Below are positions 10,043-19,021 of a stretch of DNA of 64,000 nt, piece by piece. A program made the translations under genes and the position numbers. Under the pieces are notes generated by a model. It ran no database searches. It was not told the DNA's origin and worked only from the letters and a program-made list of their open reading frames with translations. Within the stretch, counting starts at the first letter, position 1, and every line of letters starts with the position of its first letter. The stretch is from Alphaproteobacteria bacterium (GTDB lineage: Bacteria; Pseudomonadota; Alphaproteobacteria; Rhizobiales; Xanthobacteraceae), in contig JAPLPD010000155.1 in NCBI GenBank assembly GCA_026400395.1, positions 18,738-82,737 on the forward strand. The letters are read 5' to 3'.

Positions 10043-10444
10043 TCACTCGGTCTCAAACGCCGCCGGAATGTGCCGCGGTATTTTCCCCGGCGCGACGAGG
10101 ACGGCATCGAACCGGATATCGCTCTCGCCGTCCTCGGGATGCGCGGAGAGCCAGGCACCGGCGGCGGCGGCGATCCGCTGCTGTTGACGCGGCAACAGCG
10201 ATAGCGCGGCGTCGTCGAGTGTGTTGCGCGCCTTCACCTCGACGAACACCAGCACCCCGCGCCGCCGCGCGACAATGTCCACTTCGCCGACCGAACTCCG
10301 GAAGCGCCGCGCCACGATGCGGTAACCCTTGGCGACCAGATAGGCTGCCGCGCGGCTCTCCGCCGAAAGTCCGGTGAGATGCGCGGCGACGCGGTCGGGC
10401 CGAGGTTGCCGCGGCGGTTCGCTGGTACTACTCCGCCGCGCCAT
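10043..10444 (-). CDS. yraN: YraN/UPF0102 family putative endonuclease
   Basis: A 133-residue protein of the UPF0102 family, which has a restriction-endonuclease-like (Holliday-junction-resolvase-like) fold; its cellular role is not settled. The core motif is visible: [22 protein letters not shown], with Asp, Glu-x-Lys catalytic-type residues, followed by the Q-rich helix [12 protein letters not shown]. The ATG at 10444 is chosen because family members start shortly before the AESRAAAYL helix; the frame is open a further 24 codons upstream into rsmI. It overlaps the end of rsmI by 17 bases, suggesting translational coupling. Confidence 0.88.
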   Translation of the reverse strand: MARRSSTSEPPRQPRPDRVAAHLTGLSAESRAAAYLVAKGYRIVARRFRSSVGEVDIVARRRGVLVFVEVKARNTLDDAALSLLPRQQQRIAAAAGAWLSAHPEDGESDIRFDAVLVAPGKIPRHIPAAFETE

Positions 10445-11360
10445 CCTCGCCCTCGCTGAGCGCCAATGCGCGCTGGTAAATTTCGCGCCGTGGCCGTCCG
10501 GTGGCGTGTGCCACATCGCTCACCGCGTCCTTCACCGAGGCGTGCCGCAGCGCCTTTCGCAGCATCGCGTCCATTTCGTCGGCGTCCATGACGGCTTCGC
10601 TTGCTGTGGGCGGTGCGATGACCAGGGTGAACTCGCCGCGAATTTCGGCGGGGAATTTTGCGTCCTCTTCGTAGGCTTTCGCCAGCGCGGCCAGATCGCC
10701 GCGGCGGACCTCTTCGTGCAGCTTGGTCAGCTCGCGGCAGACCGCAGCCTGCCGTGCTCCGAGTATCTCGGCAAGCGCCTGCAATGTGCGTCCGACGCGC
10801 GGTCCGCTTTCGTAGAGAATCAGCGTCGCAGGAATGTTGCAAAGTTCCGCGATGCGGTTGCGGCGCTGGCCGTCCTTCGACGGCAGGAAGCCTTCGAAAA
10901 AGAACCGGTCGGTCGGCAATCCCGCGACGGCGAGCGCGGTCAACGCTGCCGAGGGGCCGGGCGCGGCATGGATCGTCAGGCCGACCTCGCTGACCGCCCG
11001 CACCAGCTTGAAGCCGGGATCGGAAATGAGCGGCGTGCCGGCGTCCGAGACCAGTGCGATCGATTCGCCGGCCGCGAGCCGGGCCAGCAGCTTCGGGCGG
11101 GCCTCGGTGGCGTTGTGCTCGTGATAGGGGGTCAGCGGCGTTGCGATGCCGTAATGATCGAGCAGCTTCCGGGTGACCCTGGTGTCCTCGCAGGCGATGA
11201 GGTCGGCGGCGGCAAGGGTTTCCAGCGCCCGCAGCGTGATGTCGCGCAGGTTGCCGATCGGGGTTGCGACGATATGCAGTCCGGCGGCCAGCCGTGGCGG
11301 CTCGACGGACTGGCCGGACAGCATATACGCCCGGATTCGTTCAGTTGGATTGTCCCGCAT
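10428..11360 (-). CDS. rsmI: 16S rRNA (cytidine1402-2'-O)-methyltransferase
   Basis: RsmI methylates the ribose of C1402 in 16S rRNA. The 310-residue protein has the tetrapyrrole-methylase fold: [20 protein letters not shown] near residues 30-50, the [10 protein letters not shown] segment, and [17 protein letters not shown]. The C-terminal domain ending in the SEGEDG tail is complete. It is divergent from an LpoA-like lipoprotein gene and followed by yraN, the same neighbourhood as yraL(rsmI)-yraM(lpoA)-yraN in E. coli, which supports all three calls. Confidence 0.95.
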   Translation of the reverse strand: MRDNPTERIRAYMLSGQSVEPPRLAAGLHIVATPIGNLRDITLRALETLAAADLIACEDTRVTRKLLDHYGIATPLTPYHEHNATEARPKLLARLAAGESIALVSDAGTPLISDPGFKLVRAVSEVGLTIHAAPGPSAALTALAVAGLPTDRFFFEGFLPSKDGQRRNRIAELCNIPATLILYESGPRVGRTLQALAEILGARQAAVCRELTKLHEEVRRGDLAALAKAYEEDAKFPAEIRGEFTLVIAPPTASEAVMDADEMDAMLRKALRHASVKDAVSDVAHATGRPRREIYQRALALSEGEDGAAE

Positions 11361-11535
11361 GAGATCACTGTAGCGGCGGTCCCGCCCGACGTCATCGGCG
11401 GGGGTGAGCCGCCGGAAGCCTAGGAAATACGGGGTTCTTTATCCTTTCCATTTGGTTAACCTATCGTCCTCATTATGCCTGTTTGCCAGCGTGCATTGCG
11501 TCCGCCGTTCGCATTCTGCTTACAAGGAACAGTTG

Positions 11536-12777
11536 ATGGTCCCGGGCCAGCAGGTCCCGTTGCGATTGCTGTCGCGGCGCATGTGCGTCGGCGGCCTGCT
11601 GTCGTTGATGACCGCCTGCTCCGGCATCCCTAATTCATCCAGTGTCCTGGATTCGTTCAGCCGCAACCCGCCGCCGGCCGGCGCGCCGGAGCCCGCTCCG
11701 GTGGCCGCGGCGCCGATCGGCGCCGGAGCGGTCAGGGTCGGCCTCATCCTACCGCTGTCGGCGGGTGGCAACGCCGGCACCGTGGCGCTGTCGATGAAGA
11801 ACGCCGCTGAAATGGCGCTCGCGGAATTCTCCAGCCCCAATGTTCAGCTTCTGGTGAAGGACGATGCCGGCACCTCCGGCGGCGCGCAGCAGGCGGTGCA
11901 GCAGGCACTGGCCGAAGGCGCCGAGATCATTGTCGGGCCGCTGTTTGCCCATGCGGTGGGCGTCGTCGGCGCCGCCGCCCGCCAGCGTGGCGTTCCGGTG
12001 ATCGCGTTCTCTACCGACGCCAGCGTCGCCGCGCGCGGCGTCTATCTCCTGAGTTTCCTGCCGGAATCCGACGTCGATCGCATCGTCGATTACGCCATGG
12101 CCAACGGCAAGCGATCGTTCGCGGCGCTGTTGTCGGAGGGTGCCTACGGCAACGTGGTCGAAGCTGAATTCAAGCAAGTGGTGGCCCGCAAGGGCGGCCG
12201 CATCGTCGCGCTCGAGCGCTATGGTTTCGGTTCAGGCGCGGTCGTTGGCCCGGCCCGGCTGGTTGCGCAGGCGGCCCGAAGCGCCGACGCGATTTTCATT
12301 CCCGAGGGTCCGGAGGTGGTGCCGACCGTGGTGCAGGCGCTGCTCGCGGCCAACCAGGATGGCCGGCAACTGGTCGATACCAGACGCGTGCAGCTTCTCG
12401 GGACCGGATTGTGGGACGACCCCCGCATCTTTAACGACACGCGGCTGCATGGCGGCTGGTATGCCGCGCCCGACAGCGCTGGCTTCCGCAATTTCTCCGC
12501 CCGCCACCGCCAGCGCTACAGCCAGGATCCGGTGCGGACGGCGACGCTGGCCTATGACGCGGTCGCTCTGATCGCTGCGCTGGTCAAGACACAGGGCGCG
12601 CAGCGTTTCTCCGAGCAGGTGCTGACCAACGCATCGGGTTTCGCTGGCATCGACGGGCTGTTCCGCTTCCGCACCGACGGCACCAACGAGCGCGGGCTTT
12701 CGGTGATGCAGGTGGGCCCGACCGGCGGACAGGTCATCGGCCCGCCGCCGCGCGCCTTCGGCTCGTCGGGGTACTGA
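11536..12777 (+). CDS. LpoA-like penicillin-binding protein activator lipoprotein (periplasmic-binding fold)
   Basis: A 413-residue lipoprotein. The ATG at 11536 follows AAGGA and gives a signal peptide with lipobox LMTAC, so Cys28 would be lipidated. After a Pro/Ala-rich linker (about 40-65) there is a type-1 periplasmic binding domain beginning VRVGLILPLSAGG, of the Leu/Ile/Val-binding and LpoA C-terminal type. LpoA activates PBP1A in gammaproteobacteria. Here the TPR-like N-terminal domain of E. coli LpoA is absent, so the role in peptidoglycan synthesis is inferred from fold and from the position divergent to rsmI. An ABC-type amino-acid receptor is less likely because no permease genes are adjacent. 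Confidence 0.8.
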   Translation: MVPGQQVPLRLLSRRMCVGGLLSLMTACSGIPNSSSVLDSFSRNPPPAGAPEPAPVAAAPIGAGAVRVGLILPLSAGGNAGTVALSMKNAAEMALAEFSSPNVQLLVKDDAGTSGGAQQAVQQALAEGAEIIVGPLFAHAVGVVGAAARQRGVPVIAFSTDASVAARGVYLLSFLPESDVDRIVDYAMANGKRSFAALLSEGAYGNVVEAEFKQVVARKGGRIVALERYGFGSGAVVGPARLVAQAARSADAIFIPEGPEVVPTVVQALLAANQDGRQLVDTRRVQLLGTGLWDDPRIFNDTRLHGGWYAAPDSAGFRNFSARHRQRYSQDPVRTATLAYDAVALIAALVKTQGAQRFSEQVLTNASGFAGIDGLFRFRTDGTNERGLSVMQVGPTGGQVIGPPPRAFGSSGY

Positions 12778-12780
12778 CGT

Positions 12781-14364
12781 TTATTCGGCCGGAACGAGGC
12801 TCTCGCTGCGCTTCACGCTGTAGTTCGAAGCGCTGCGGCGTCCCGCCGTGGCCTCCCGCGTGAACTGGATCAGATGATGCGCGAGGAACATGGTGGAGAT
12901 GAAATGCTCGATCTCGCCACGGCGGAACCGCGTCCATGCGAACCGCCAGAACGTGCGCTTGTAATGGCCCTTGATGCCGATGTGCCAGAAGATGCGCGCG
13001 AGGATCGCGACGCCGCGCTTGATGTTGCTCCAGGTGGCACGCTGCATCTGGTTGTCGGGCCGAAGCCGCTTGGAATAGGTGTCGCGAATTTGCCGCTCGT
13101 AACGGGCGAGCAGCTTGTCTGGCGCGTAGGCGGTCTCGATGCACTGGCGCCACATCGCCAGCACCTGATCGTAGGGCATCCGGAACGCCACGTTTGATTC
13201 GCGGCCTTCTTCGTCGACCAGCCGCTCCTCGCGCTTGAGGCGGTCCCACAACGGGGTGCGCGGCAGCGCCTGCAGCAGGTTCATCGTCAGCATCGGGATA
13301 TGCGACTGCTCGACGAATTCCAGGATGGCGTCGCCGGTTTCCGGCGTGTCGGTGTCGAGACCCATGATGATGCCCGACACCACCTCCATGCCGAAGCCGT
13401 TCAACGTCTCGATGGCGCCGAGCATCGGCACCATCATGTTGTGGTCCTTGGATATCGCCTTGAGCGCCGCGGGGTCGGGCGTCTCGATGCCGCAGAAGAT
13501 CGTGGTGAAATACGCCTCGCGCATCAGCTCGAGGATTTCCGGCCGCTTGGCGATGTTGAGCGTCGCCTCGCACGATAGCAGCAGCGGATAGTTGTTGCGC
13601 TTCTGCCAGTCGATCAGGTGCGGCAGCATCTCGCGCACGGCGCGCTTGTTGGCGATGAAATTGTCGTCGACGAAATAAACCGAGGTGTTGAGCCCGCAGG
13701 CGATGAGCTTGTCGAGCTCGGCGCAGATCTGCTCCGGCGTCTTGTATCGCGCGACCCGGCCGTAGAGCGCGGGGATGTCGCAGAACTCGCAGGTGTAGGG
13801 ACAGCCGCTGGAGAACTGGATGCTGCCGAGCAGGTAGCGGTCGATCTGCGCCAGCTCGTAGGCCGGGATTGGGAATTCGCTGAGCTCGCGCCGCAGCTTG
13901 GTGGTCAGCACGACCTGCTTCTCCGGCCGGGTGACGTCGTCGGCTAGCCGCGCGAATAGATCGTCGGTGGCGTCGCCCAGTTCGCCGACATGCAGGTAGT
14001 CGAAGTCCGGATAGTTCTCCGGGCAGGCCGACACCGAGGAGCCGCCCAGCACCACCACCCGGCCGCGGGCGTGTGCACGGCGCCGAATGTCCTCCATCTG
14101 CCGGCGCTGAACGTGCATGCCGCTGACGAACACCACCTCGGCCCAGGTGAAGTCCTCGTCGGTGGCCGGCGCCAGGTTTTCGTCGATGAAGCGGACCGGC
14201 CAGGAGGGCGGCACCGCCGCGGCGATGACCAGAAGGCCCTGCGGCGGCATGAAGGCGCTGATGCCCGCGAGCGGATAGGAGAACTCGAAGGTGCCGAACG
14301 ACGGCGTATAGCGCGGAAACACGCACAAAACCAGCCGGCCGGCCAGATCACCTCTTGCAAGCAT
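12781..14364 (-). CDS. B12-binding radical SAM protein, HpnP-like (hopanoid C-2 methylase candidate)
   Basis: A 527-residue cobalamin-dependent radical SAM enzyme. The N-terminal half (about 1-150) is the B12-binding region, with PPQGLLVIAAAVP, and SGMHVQRRQMEDI and VVLGGSSVSACPENYPDFDY. The radical SAM cluster motif CPYTCEFC follows at about 190. It closely resembles my memory of HpnP, which methylates hopanoids at C-2 in Rhodopseudomonas and Bradyrhizobium, including DHNMMVP and SGIIMGLDTDTPET. Related enzymes of other function share this architecture, and no other hopanoid gene is in the window, so the symbol is withheld. ATG at 14364 is preferred over the TTG one codon earlier. It is convergent with the LpoA-like gene, three bases apart. 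Confidence 0.75.
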   Translation of the reverse strand: MLARGDLAGRLVLCVFPRYTPSFGTFEFSYPLAGISAFMPPQGLLVIAAAVPPSWPVRFIDENLAPATDEDFTWAEVVFVSGMHVQRRQMEDIRRRAHARGRVVVLGGSSVSACPENYPDFDYLHVGELGDATDDLFARLADDVTRPEKQVVLTTKLRRELSEFPIPAYELAQIDRYLLGSIQFSSGCPYTCEFCDIPALYGRVARYKTPEQICAELDKLIACGLNTSVYFVDDNFIANKRAVREMLPHLIDWQKRNNYPLLLSCEATLNIAKRPEILELMREAYFTTIFCGIETPDPAALKAISKDHNMMVPMLGAIETLNGFGMEVVSGIIMGLDTDTPETGDAILEFVEQSHIPMLTMNLLQALPRTPLWDRLKREERLVDEEGRESNVAFRMPYDQVLAMWRQCIETAYAPDKLLARYERQIRDTYSKRLRPDNQMQRATWSNIKRGVAILARIFWHIGIKGHYKRTFWRFAWTRFRRGEIEHFISTMFLAHHLIQFTREATAGRRSASNYSVKRSESLVPAE

Positions 14365-14449
14365 CAAGACATTCCCGCCTTGCCCGGCCTCTCGCGAAGA
14401 TCGAACTCACTCAAACACTAGCGAAATAGTGTGGCGATAACGAGGGAAA

Positions 14450-15604
14450 TCAGGCCGCCAGGTCGGCGACCACCGCGTCGAGCACCGGGAACCCGGCCGG
14501 TGTCACGCGCAGACATCCATCGCCACCGCATTCGACGAAGCCGATGGCGGTCAGGTTCGCGATGCGGTCGGGGTCGAGCGGGCGCCCGGACAGCGCTTGG
14601 TAGCGAGCCGGGTCGATGCCTTCGGCGAGGCGGAGCCCCATCAGAAGGAACTCGTCGGCGCGCTCCTCGGCGGTGAGCAGCTCGTCGGTGATCGTGCCGT
14701 GGCCGAGCGATTCGACCCGCATCAGCCAGGTTTCGGGCCGCTTCTCCGTCATGACGGCGTGGCGGCGCCCGTCGATGTCGAGCCGTCCGTGGGCGCCCGG
14801 GCCGATGCCGGCGTATTCGTGGGCGCGCCAGTACACCAGGTTGTGCCGGCACTGGGCGCCGGCCCGGGCGTGATTGGAAACCTCGTAGGCCGGCAGGCCG
14901 GCGTTGCCGCAAATCTCCTGGGTCAGGTCGTACAGCGCCCGCCCGGTGTCGTCGTCGGGAATGACCAGCTTGCCCGCTTTATGCAGCGCGTGGAACGGCG
15001 TCTCCGGCTCGATGGTCAGTTGATAGAGCGACAGATGCTCCGCCGCCTCGCCGATCGCGCGCTTGAGCTCGCTCTCCCATTGCTGCGGAGTCTGGCGCGG
15101 CCGCGCGTAGATCAGGTCGAACGAATAGCGATCGAACGATTTCCGCGCGATCGCAATGGCGTCGAGCGCCTCCTGGGCGGTGTGCAGGCGGCCGAGTTCC
15201 CTCAGCGAGGCATCGTCGAGCGCCTGGACCCCGAGCGACACGCGGTTGACGCCGGCCGCGCGGTAGCCGCGAAAGCGCGTGGCCTCCACGCTGGTCGGAT
15301 TGGCCTCCAGCGTGACCTCGACATCGGATGGGACCGTCCAATGCTTGGCGATAGTGTCTAGGATGGTGCCGACGGTTTCCGGCTGCATCAGCGACGGCGT
15401 GCCGCCGCCGAGGAAGATGCTCGCAACGGCGCGGCCCGGCGCGCGCGCCGCGGTCGATGCGATTTCGGTCTGGAACCCGCGAAGAAAACGCGGCTCGTCG
15501 ATCGCGGCATGGCGGACGTGGCTGTTGAAGTCGCAGTAAGGGCACTTCGACAGGCAGAACGGCCAGTGCACGTACACGCCGAATGTTGCGTCAGCGTTTT
15601 GCAA
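14450..15604 (-). CDS. hemW: HemW, radical SAM haem chaperone (oxygen-independent coproporphyrinogen oxidase-like)
   Basis: A 384-residue radical SAM protein. The cluster motif CLSKCPYC lies at about residues 17-24, followed by FLGGGTPSLM and the SAM-binding region. The motif CRHNLVYW (HNxxYW) distinguishes HemW, a haem-binding chaperone, from the true coproporphyrinogen dehydrogenase HemN. The C-terminal HemN_C winged-helix-like region is complete. The start is TTG at 15604, which overlaps the last codons of rdgB; such rdgB-hemW overlap is common in this group and suggests one rph-rdgB-hemW operon. Confidence 0.93.
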   Translation of the reverse strand: MQNADATFGVYVHWPFCLSKCPYCDFNSHVRHAAIDEPRFLRGFQTEIASTAARAPGRAVASIFLGGGTPSLMQPETVGTILDTIAKHWTVPSDVEVTLEANPTSVEATRFRGYRAAGVNRVSLGVQALDDASLRELGRLHTAQEALDAIAIARKSFDRYSFDLIYARPRQTPQQWESELKRAIGEAAEHLSLYQLTIEPETPFHALHKAGKLVIPDDDTGRALYDLTQEICGNAGLPAYEVSNHARAGAQCRHNLVYWRAHEYAGIGPGAHGRLDIDGRRHAVMTEKRPETWLMRVESLGHGTITDELLTAEERADEFLLMGLRLAEGIDPARYQALSGRPLDPDRIANLTAIGFVECGGDGCLRVTPAGFPVLDAVVADLAA

Positions 15605-16229
15605 GGCACGCCTCCGCGAGCTTTAGGAAGGCGCGCGCGCGATGCGACAGCCCGCGTCCGAGTGGCGGCAGGCCGTGCTTCTCCTCGCTCGACATTTCGC
15701 CGAACGTCCGCGTCTGTCCGTCCGGCAGGAACAGCGGATCGTAGCCAAAGCCCAGCGTGCCGCGCGGTGGCCACACCACCGTGCCGTCGACCGTCGCCTC
15801 GAACTCCTCCACATGGCCGTCCGGCCACGCGACGCACAGCGCCGAGACGAAATGGCCGCGCCGTTTCTCGGCGGATTTGGCGCCGCGCTCGATCAGCAGG
15901 CTTTGAACTTTGTTCATCGCAAAACGGAAATCCTTGTCCGGCCCGGCCCAGCGCGCGGAATAGATGCCTGGATCGCCGTCGAGCGCATCGACCGCGAGGC
16001 CGGAATCGTCGGCGAAGGCGGGCATGTTCGCGGCCTTCGCCGCGGCTTCCGCCTTGATCCGTGCGTTGGCGCCGAACGTGGCTCCGGTTTCTTCCGGTTC
16101 CGCCAAGCCCAGCTCGCCCGCTGATATGGCCGCGATCCCGTAAATCGTCAGCAGATCGCGCATCTCTGCAAGCTTCCCGGGATTATGGGTCGCTATCACC
16201 AGACGTCCGGCGATCGGGCGGCGGGCCAT
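15591..16229 (-). CDS. rdgB: RdgB/Ham1 dITP/XTP pyrophosphatase
   Basis: A 212-residue enzyme that hydrolyses dITP, ITP and XTP to monophosphates, cleaning the nucleotide pool. It shows the N-terminal nucleotide-binding ATHNPGKLAEM, the metal-binding FADDSGLAVDAL, PGIYSARWAG, and the GFGYDPLFLPDG substrate loop followed by EEKHGLPPLGRGLSHRARA. The ATG at 16229 is two bases after the stop of rph and gives the usual family N-terminus. It overlaps hemW by 14 bases. Confidence 0.96.
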   Translation of the reverse strand: MARRPIAGRLVIATHNPGKLAEMRDLLTIYGIAAISAGELGLAEPEETGATFGANARIKAEAAAKAANMPAFADDSGLAVDALDGDPGIYSARWAGPDKDFRFAMNKVQSLLIERGAKSAEKRRGHFVSALCVAWPDGHVEEFEATVDGTVVWPPRGTLGFGYDPLFLPDGQTRTFGEMSSEEKHGLPPLGRGLSHRARAFLKLAEACLAKR

Positions 16230-16231
16230 TC

Positions 16232-16945
16232 CTACATCACCGCCATCTTCTGCAGATCGACCAGCTTGGCGATGCCCTTGCGGGCCAACGCCAGCAAAGA
16301 CAAAAATTCCTCTTCGCTGAACGGAGTTTTCTCCGCGGTGGCTTGTGCCTCGACGATGTTGCCGCCGCCGGTCATCACGAAATTGGCGTCGGTCTCGGCC
16401 TCGGAATCCTCGGCGTAGTCCAGATCGAGCACCGCGACATTGTTGTAGACGCCGCAAGATATCGCCGCGAGATGATCGCGCAGCGGATTGTCCTTGATGA
16501 TTTCGCGGGTGCGCATCCAGCCGATGCAGTCGCTCAGCGCCACCCAGGCGCCGGTGATCGAGGCGGTGCGGGTGCCGCCGTCGGCCTGAATCACGTCGCA
16601 ATCGATGCTGATCTGCCGCTCGCCCAGCGCCGGCAGATCGATCACCGAGCGCAGGCTGCGCCCGATCAGCCGCTGGATTTCGACGGTGCGGCCGCTCTGC
16701 TTGCCGGACGACGCCTCGCGCCGCGTTCGCGTGTGAGTCGCACGCGGCAGCATGCCGTATTCGGCGGTGACCCAGCCGCGCGCCTGGCCCTTCAGCCACG
16801 GCGGCAGCCGGTCTTCCAAGGTGGCCGTTACCAGGACATGGGTGTCGCCGAACTTCACGAAGCACGAACCCTCGGCGTATTTCACCACGCCGCGCTCAAG
16901 CGATACGGCGCGCAGCTCGTCGGGCTGTCGGCGGCTCGGCCGCAT
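16232..16945 (-). CDS. rph: Ribonuclease PH
   Basis: RNase PH is a phosphorolytic 3'-5' exoribonuclease that trims tRNA 3' ends. The 237-residue protein matches the family in length. Recognisable segments: [20 protein letters not shown] at the start, [19 protein letters not shown], the substrate-binding [28 protein letters not shown], and [16 protein letters not shown]. First gene of the rph-rdgB-hemW run, and back-to-back with the isochorismatase-like gene and hrcA further on, an arrangement common in Rhizobiales. Confidence 0.97.
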   Translation of the reverse strand: MRPSRRQPDELRAVSLERGVVKYAEGSCFVKFGDTHVLVTATLEDRLPPWLKGQARGWVTAEYGMLPRATHTRTRREASSGKQSGRTVEIQRLIGRSLRSVIDLPALGERQISIDCDVIQADGGTRTASITGAWVALSDCIGWMRTREIIKDNPLRDHLAAISCGVYNNVAVLDLDYAEDSEAETDANFVMTGGGNIVEAQATAEKTPFSEEEFLSLLALARKGIAKLVDLQKMAVM

Positions 16946-16982
16946 TTCGTTCTCCTGGGGCGATATGAAGGCTTCGAGCACG

Positions 16983-17010
16983 CTTTTAGAGCATGATCGC
17001 GAAAAAGCCA
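16983..17010. repeat. Fragment of a dispersed rhizobial intergenic repeat
   Basis: The sequence TTTTAGAGCATGATCGCGAA upstream of rph resembles the start of a short repeat scattered through Bradyrhizobium-group genomes, which usually reads AGAGCATGATCCGGAAAAG. A second partial unit (GGAAACCGGTTTTCGGACAT) is found downstream of hrcA at about 18912. Identification is from memory; no second full copy is present here. Confidence 0.35.
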
Positions 17011-17055
17011 GCCCGGACCTTGGCCGGTTCCGGCCCCTCGCGGAGCCCGTAACGG

Positions 17056-17691
17056 CTAGAACGATATCATCTCGAACTTGGTCAACGTTACGTTGCTGCT
17101 GATCCGTGCCGCGGTGGCGAGATGCCAGGCGGTGTAGAGCTCGGGGAACACCTCGTCGGCCGACATGCCGTCGATCGGCACGATGACCTTGAACCCCTTG
17201 AGTGCGGCGGTGGCGCCGGTGTTCAGCACCGAGGTTTGCGCTTGGGTGCCCATGGCGACCACGGCCTTGATGCCCTTGTCTTTGAGCGTCTTCTCCAACT
17301 CGCTGCCGATGAACTTGTCGGGACCGAGCGACGGGAGCACCTGTTCGCCCGCGTCGGGAGCGAGTTCCGGCAGGATGTCGGCCGGTACCGAATTCGGCAC
17401 GGCAACGCTGTAGATGACCAGTGCGCCCTTGCCGCGGGCTTCGGCCACCAGCTTGACGACCTTGGCAACCGAGTCCGCGCAGCGCTTGCGGCGCTCCGGC
17501 GTGCAGGTCTGCTTGGTGAAGTCCATCACCAGCAGCGCGGTTTCCGCGGGTACGAGCTTTGCCGGTTTCAGCGGCGGCGGCGCCGGAATCTTGGCAGTGC
17601 CCCATTCCTCGATCAGGGTCTGTGCGGCGATTGGCGAGGCCGCGGTGCCGATGGCAAGCCCGACGCTCAGCGCGAGCGCGCAAATCCTCAT
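17056..17691 (-). CDS. Exported isochorismatase-fold hydrolase lacking the nucleophilic cysteine
   Basis: A 211-residue protein with a Sec signal peptide (about 1-23, SPIAAQ cleavage region) followed by a cysteine-hydrolase (isochorismatase/nicotinamidase) domain. The family catalytic Asp is present as Asp57 in [10 protein letters not shown] and the Lys as Lys126 in [10 protein letters not shown]. At the third position the sequence reads [18 protein letters not shown], so Ser154 stands where the nucleophilic Cys of nicotinamidases would be. True isochorismatases also lack this Cys, but periplasmic location argues against siderophore synthesis. Function is unknown; a periplasmic amide or ester hydrolase or a binding protein are both possible. 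Confidence 0.75.
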   Translation of the reverse strand: MRICALALSVGLAIGTAASPIAAQTLIEEWGTAKIPAPPPLKPAKLVPAETALLVMDFTKQTCTPERRKRCADSVAKVVKLVAEARGKGALVIYSVAVPNSVPADILPELAPDAGEQVLPSLGPDKFIGSELEKTLKDKGIKAVVAMGTQAQTSVLNTGATAALKGFKVIVPIDGMSADEVFPELYTAWHLATAARISSNVTLTKFEMISF

Positions 17692-17830
17692 GGTTTCCTC
17701 CCCAGGCGGACGTTGCCGCCCTCGTCAGGCTAGCAGCAGCCCGGATCGGAACAAGCCCGGGAAAGGCTCAGGTAAGGCACGGCTTGCAGTCTGGTGCCTG
17801 AATAGACAATTCTGACAGCGGAGGACTTTC

Positions 17831-18901
17831 TTGGCACACGACGTTCCTATCGGCAGTTCGCAGATCAGCCTCGCGCAGCTCAACGAGCGTTCGCGCGAGA
17901 TTTTCCGGCAGATCGTTGAGAGTTATCTGACGACAGGCGAGCCGCTTGGCTCGCGCAATCTGTCGCGCCTGATCACCACGCCACTGTCGCCGGCCTCGGT
18001 GCGCAACGTCATGGCGGATCTCGAACAGCTCGGGCTGATCTACGCGCCGCACACATCCGCTGGGCGGTTGCCGACCGAACTGGGACTGCGCTTCTTCGTC
18101 GATGCGTTGATGCAGGTCGGCGATCTGAACGAGAGCGAGCGCCGCCAGATCGAGTCGCAGGTCGCGGGCGCCGGCAAGTCGGTCGAGAGCGTGCTGACCG
18201 AGGCATCGGGCTTGTTGTCCGGCCTCACTCATGCCGCCGGCGTGGTGTTGACTGCGAAGTCCAACGTTCGGCTGAAGAATATCGAGTTCGTGCGGCTTGA
18301 GCCCGAGCGCGCGCTGGTCGTGCTGGTTGGCGAGGACGGTCAGGTCGAGAATCGTGTGGTCAACCTGCCGATCGGCCTGCCAACCTCGGCGCTGGTCGAG
18401 GCCGGCAATTTTCTCAACGCGCGGATCCGCGGCAAGACGCTGGCCGAGGCGAGGACCGAGCTGGAGCATGCGAGGGCCGCGGCCCAAGCCGAGCTCGATC
18501 AGCTCACGCAGAAGGTGATCGACGATGGACTCGCGAGCTGGTCGGGCGGTGCGGAGCGCCAGCTCATCGTGCGCGGACAGGCGCATCTGCTCGAAGACCT
18601 CCGGGTGCTGGAGGATTTGGAGCGGGTGCGCCACCTTTTCGACGATCTGGAATCGCGGCGCGACGTGATCGACCTGCTCGGCCGCGCCGAGCGCGCCGAG
18701 GGCGTGCGTATCTTCATCGGCTCGGAGAACAAGCTGTTCTCGATGTCGGGCTCCTCGACGATCATTGCGCCGTACCATGACCGCGCCGGCCGCATCGTCG
18801 GCGTCATCGGCGTGATCGGACCGACCCGGCTGAACTATGCGCGGGTCATCCCAATGGTCGATTACACCTCTAAGGTCGTGAGCAGGCTGCTCGGCGGCTA
18901 G
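17831..18901 (+). CDS. hrcA: Heat-inducible transcription repressor HrcA
   Basis: HrcA is a winged-helix repressor that binds the CIRCE operator of groESL and related genes and depends on GroEL for folding. The 356-residue protein begins at TTG (17831), eight bases after GGAGGAC. It contains the N-terminal HTH region ([28 protein letters not shown], then [18 protein letters not shown]), the core domain, and the C-terminal [32 protein letters not shown]. No CIRCE inverted repeat is visible upstream of hrcA, grpE or dnaK in this window, so its targets are probably elsewhere. Confidence 0.96.
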   Translation: MAHDVPIGSSQISLAQLNERSREIFRQIVESYLTTGEPLGSRNLSRLITTPLSPASVRNVMADLEQLGLIYAPHTSAGRLPTELGLRFFVDALMQVGDLNESERRQIESQVAGAGKSVESVLTEASGLLSGLTHAAGVVLTAKSNVRLKNIEFVRLEPERALVVLVGEDGQVENRVVNLPIGLPTSALVEAGNFLNARIRGKTLAEARTELEHARAAAQAELDQLTQKVIDDGLASWSGGAERQLIVRGQAHLLEDLRVLEDLERVRHLFDDLESRRDVIDLLGRAERAEGVRIFIGSENKLFSMSGSSTIIAPYHDRAGRIVGVIGVIGPTRLNYARVIPMVDYTSKVVSRLLGG

Positions 18902-18983
18902 CGTCCGGAGGTGGAAACCGGTTTTCGGACATGATTTGTCAGGGCGATAAGGCCGGCAAGACTTTGAGAATGCACGATTGTGG

Positions 18984-19012
18984 CTTGATTTTTTACGCTT
19001 CAACGCCGATAT
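18984..19012 (+). promoter_or_regulatory. Candidate RpoH (sigma-32) promoter of grpE
   Basis: CTTG at 18984-18987 and CCGATAT at 19006-19012 are separated by 18 bases, one mismatch from the alphaproteobacterial heat-shock consensus CTTG-N17/18-CYTATNT. The grpE ATG begins only nine bases after the -10 element, so transcription would start at or within about three bases of the start codon. Confidence 0.55.
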
Positions 19013-19021
19013 GCGTGCATC

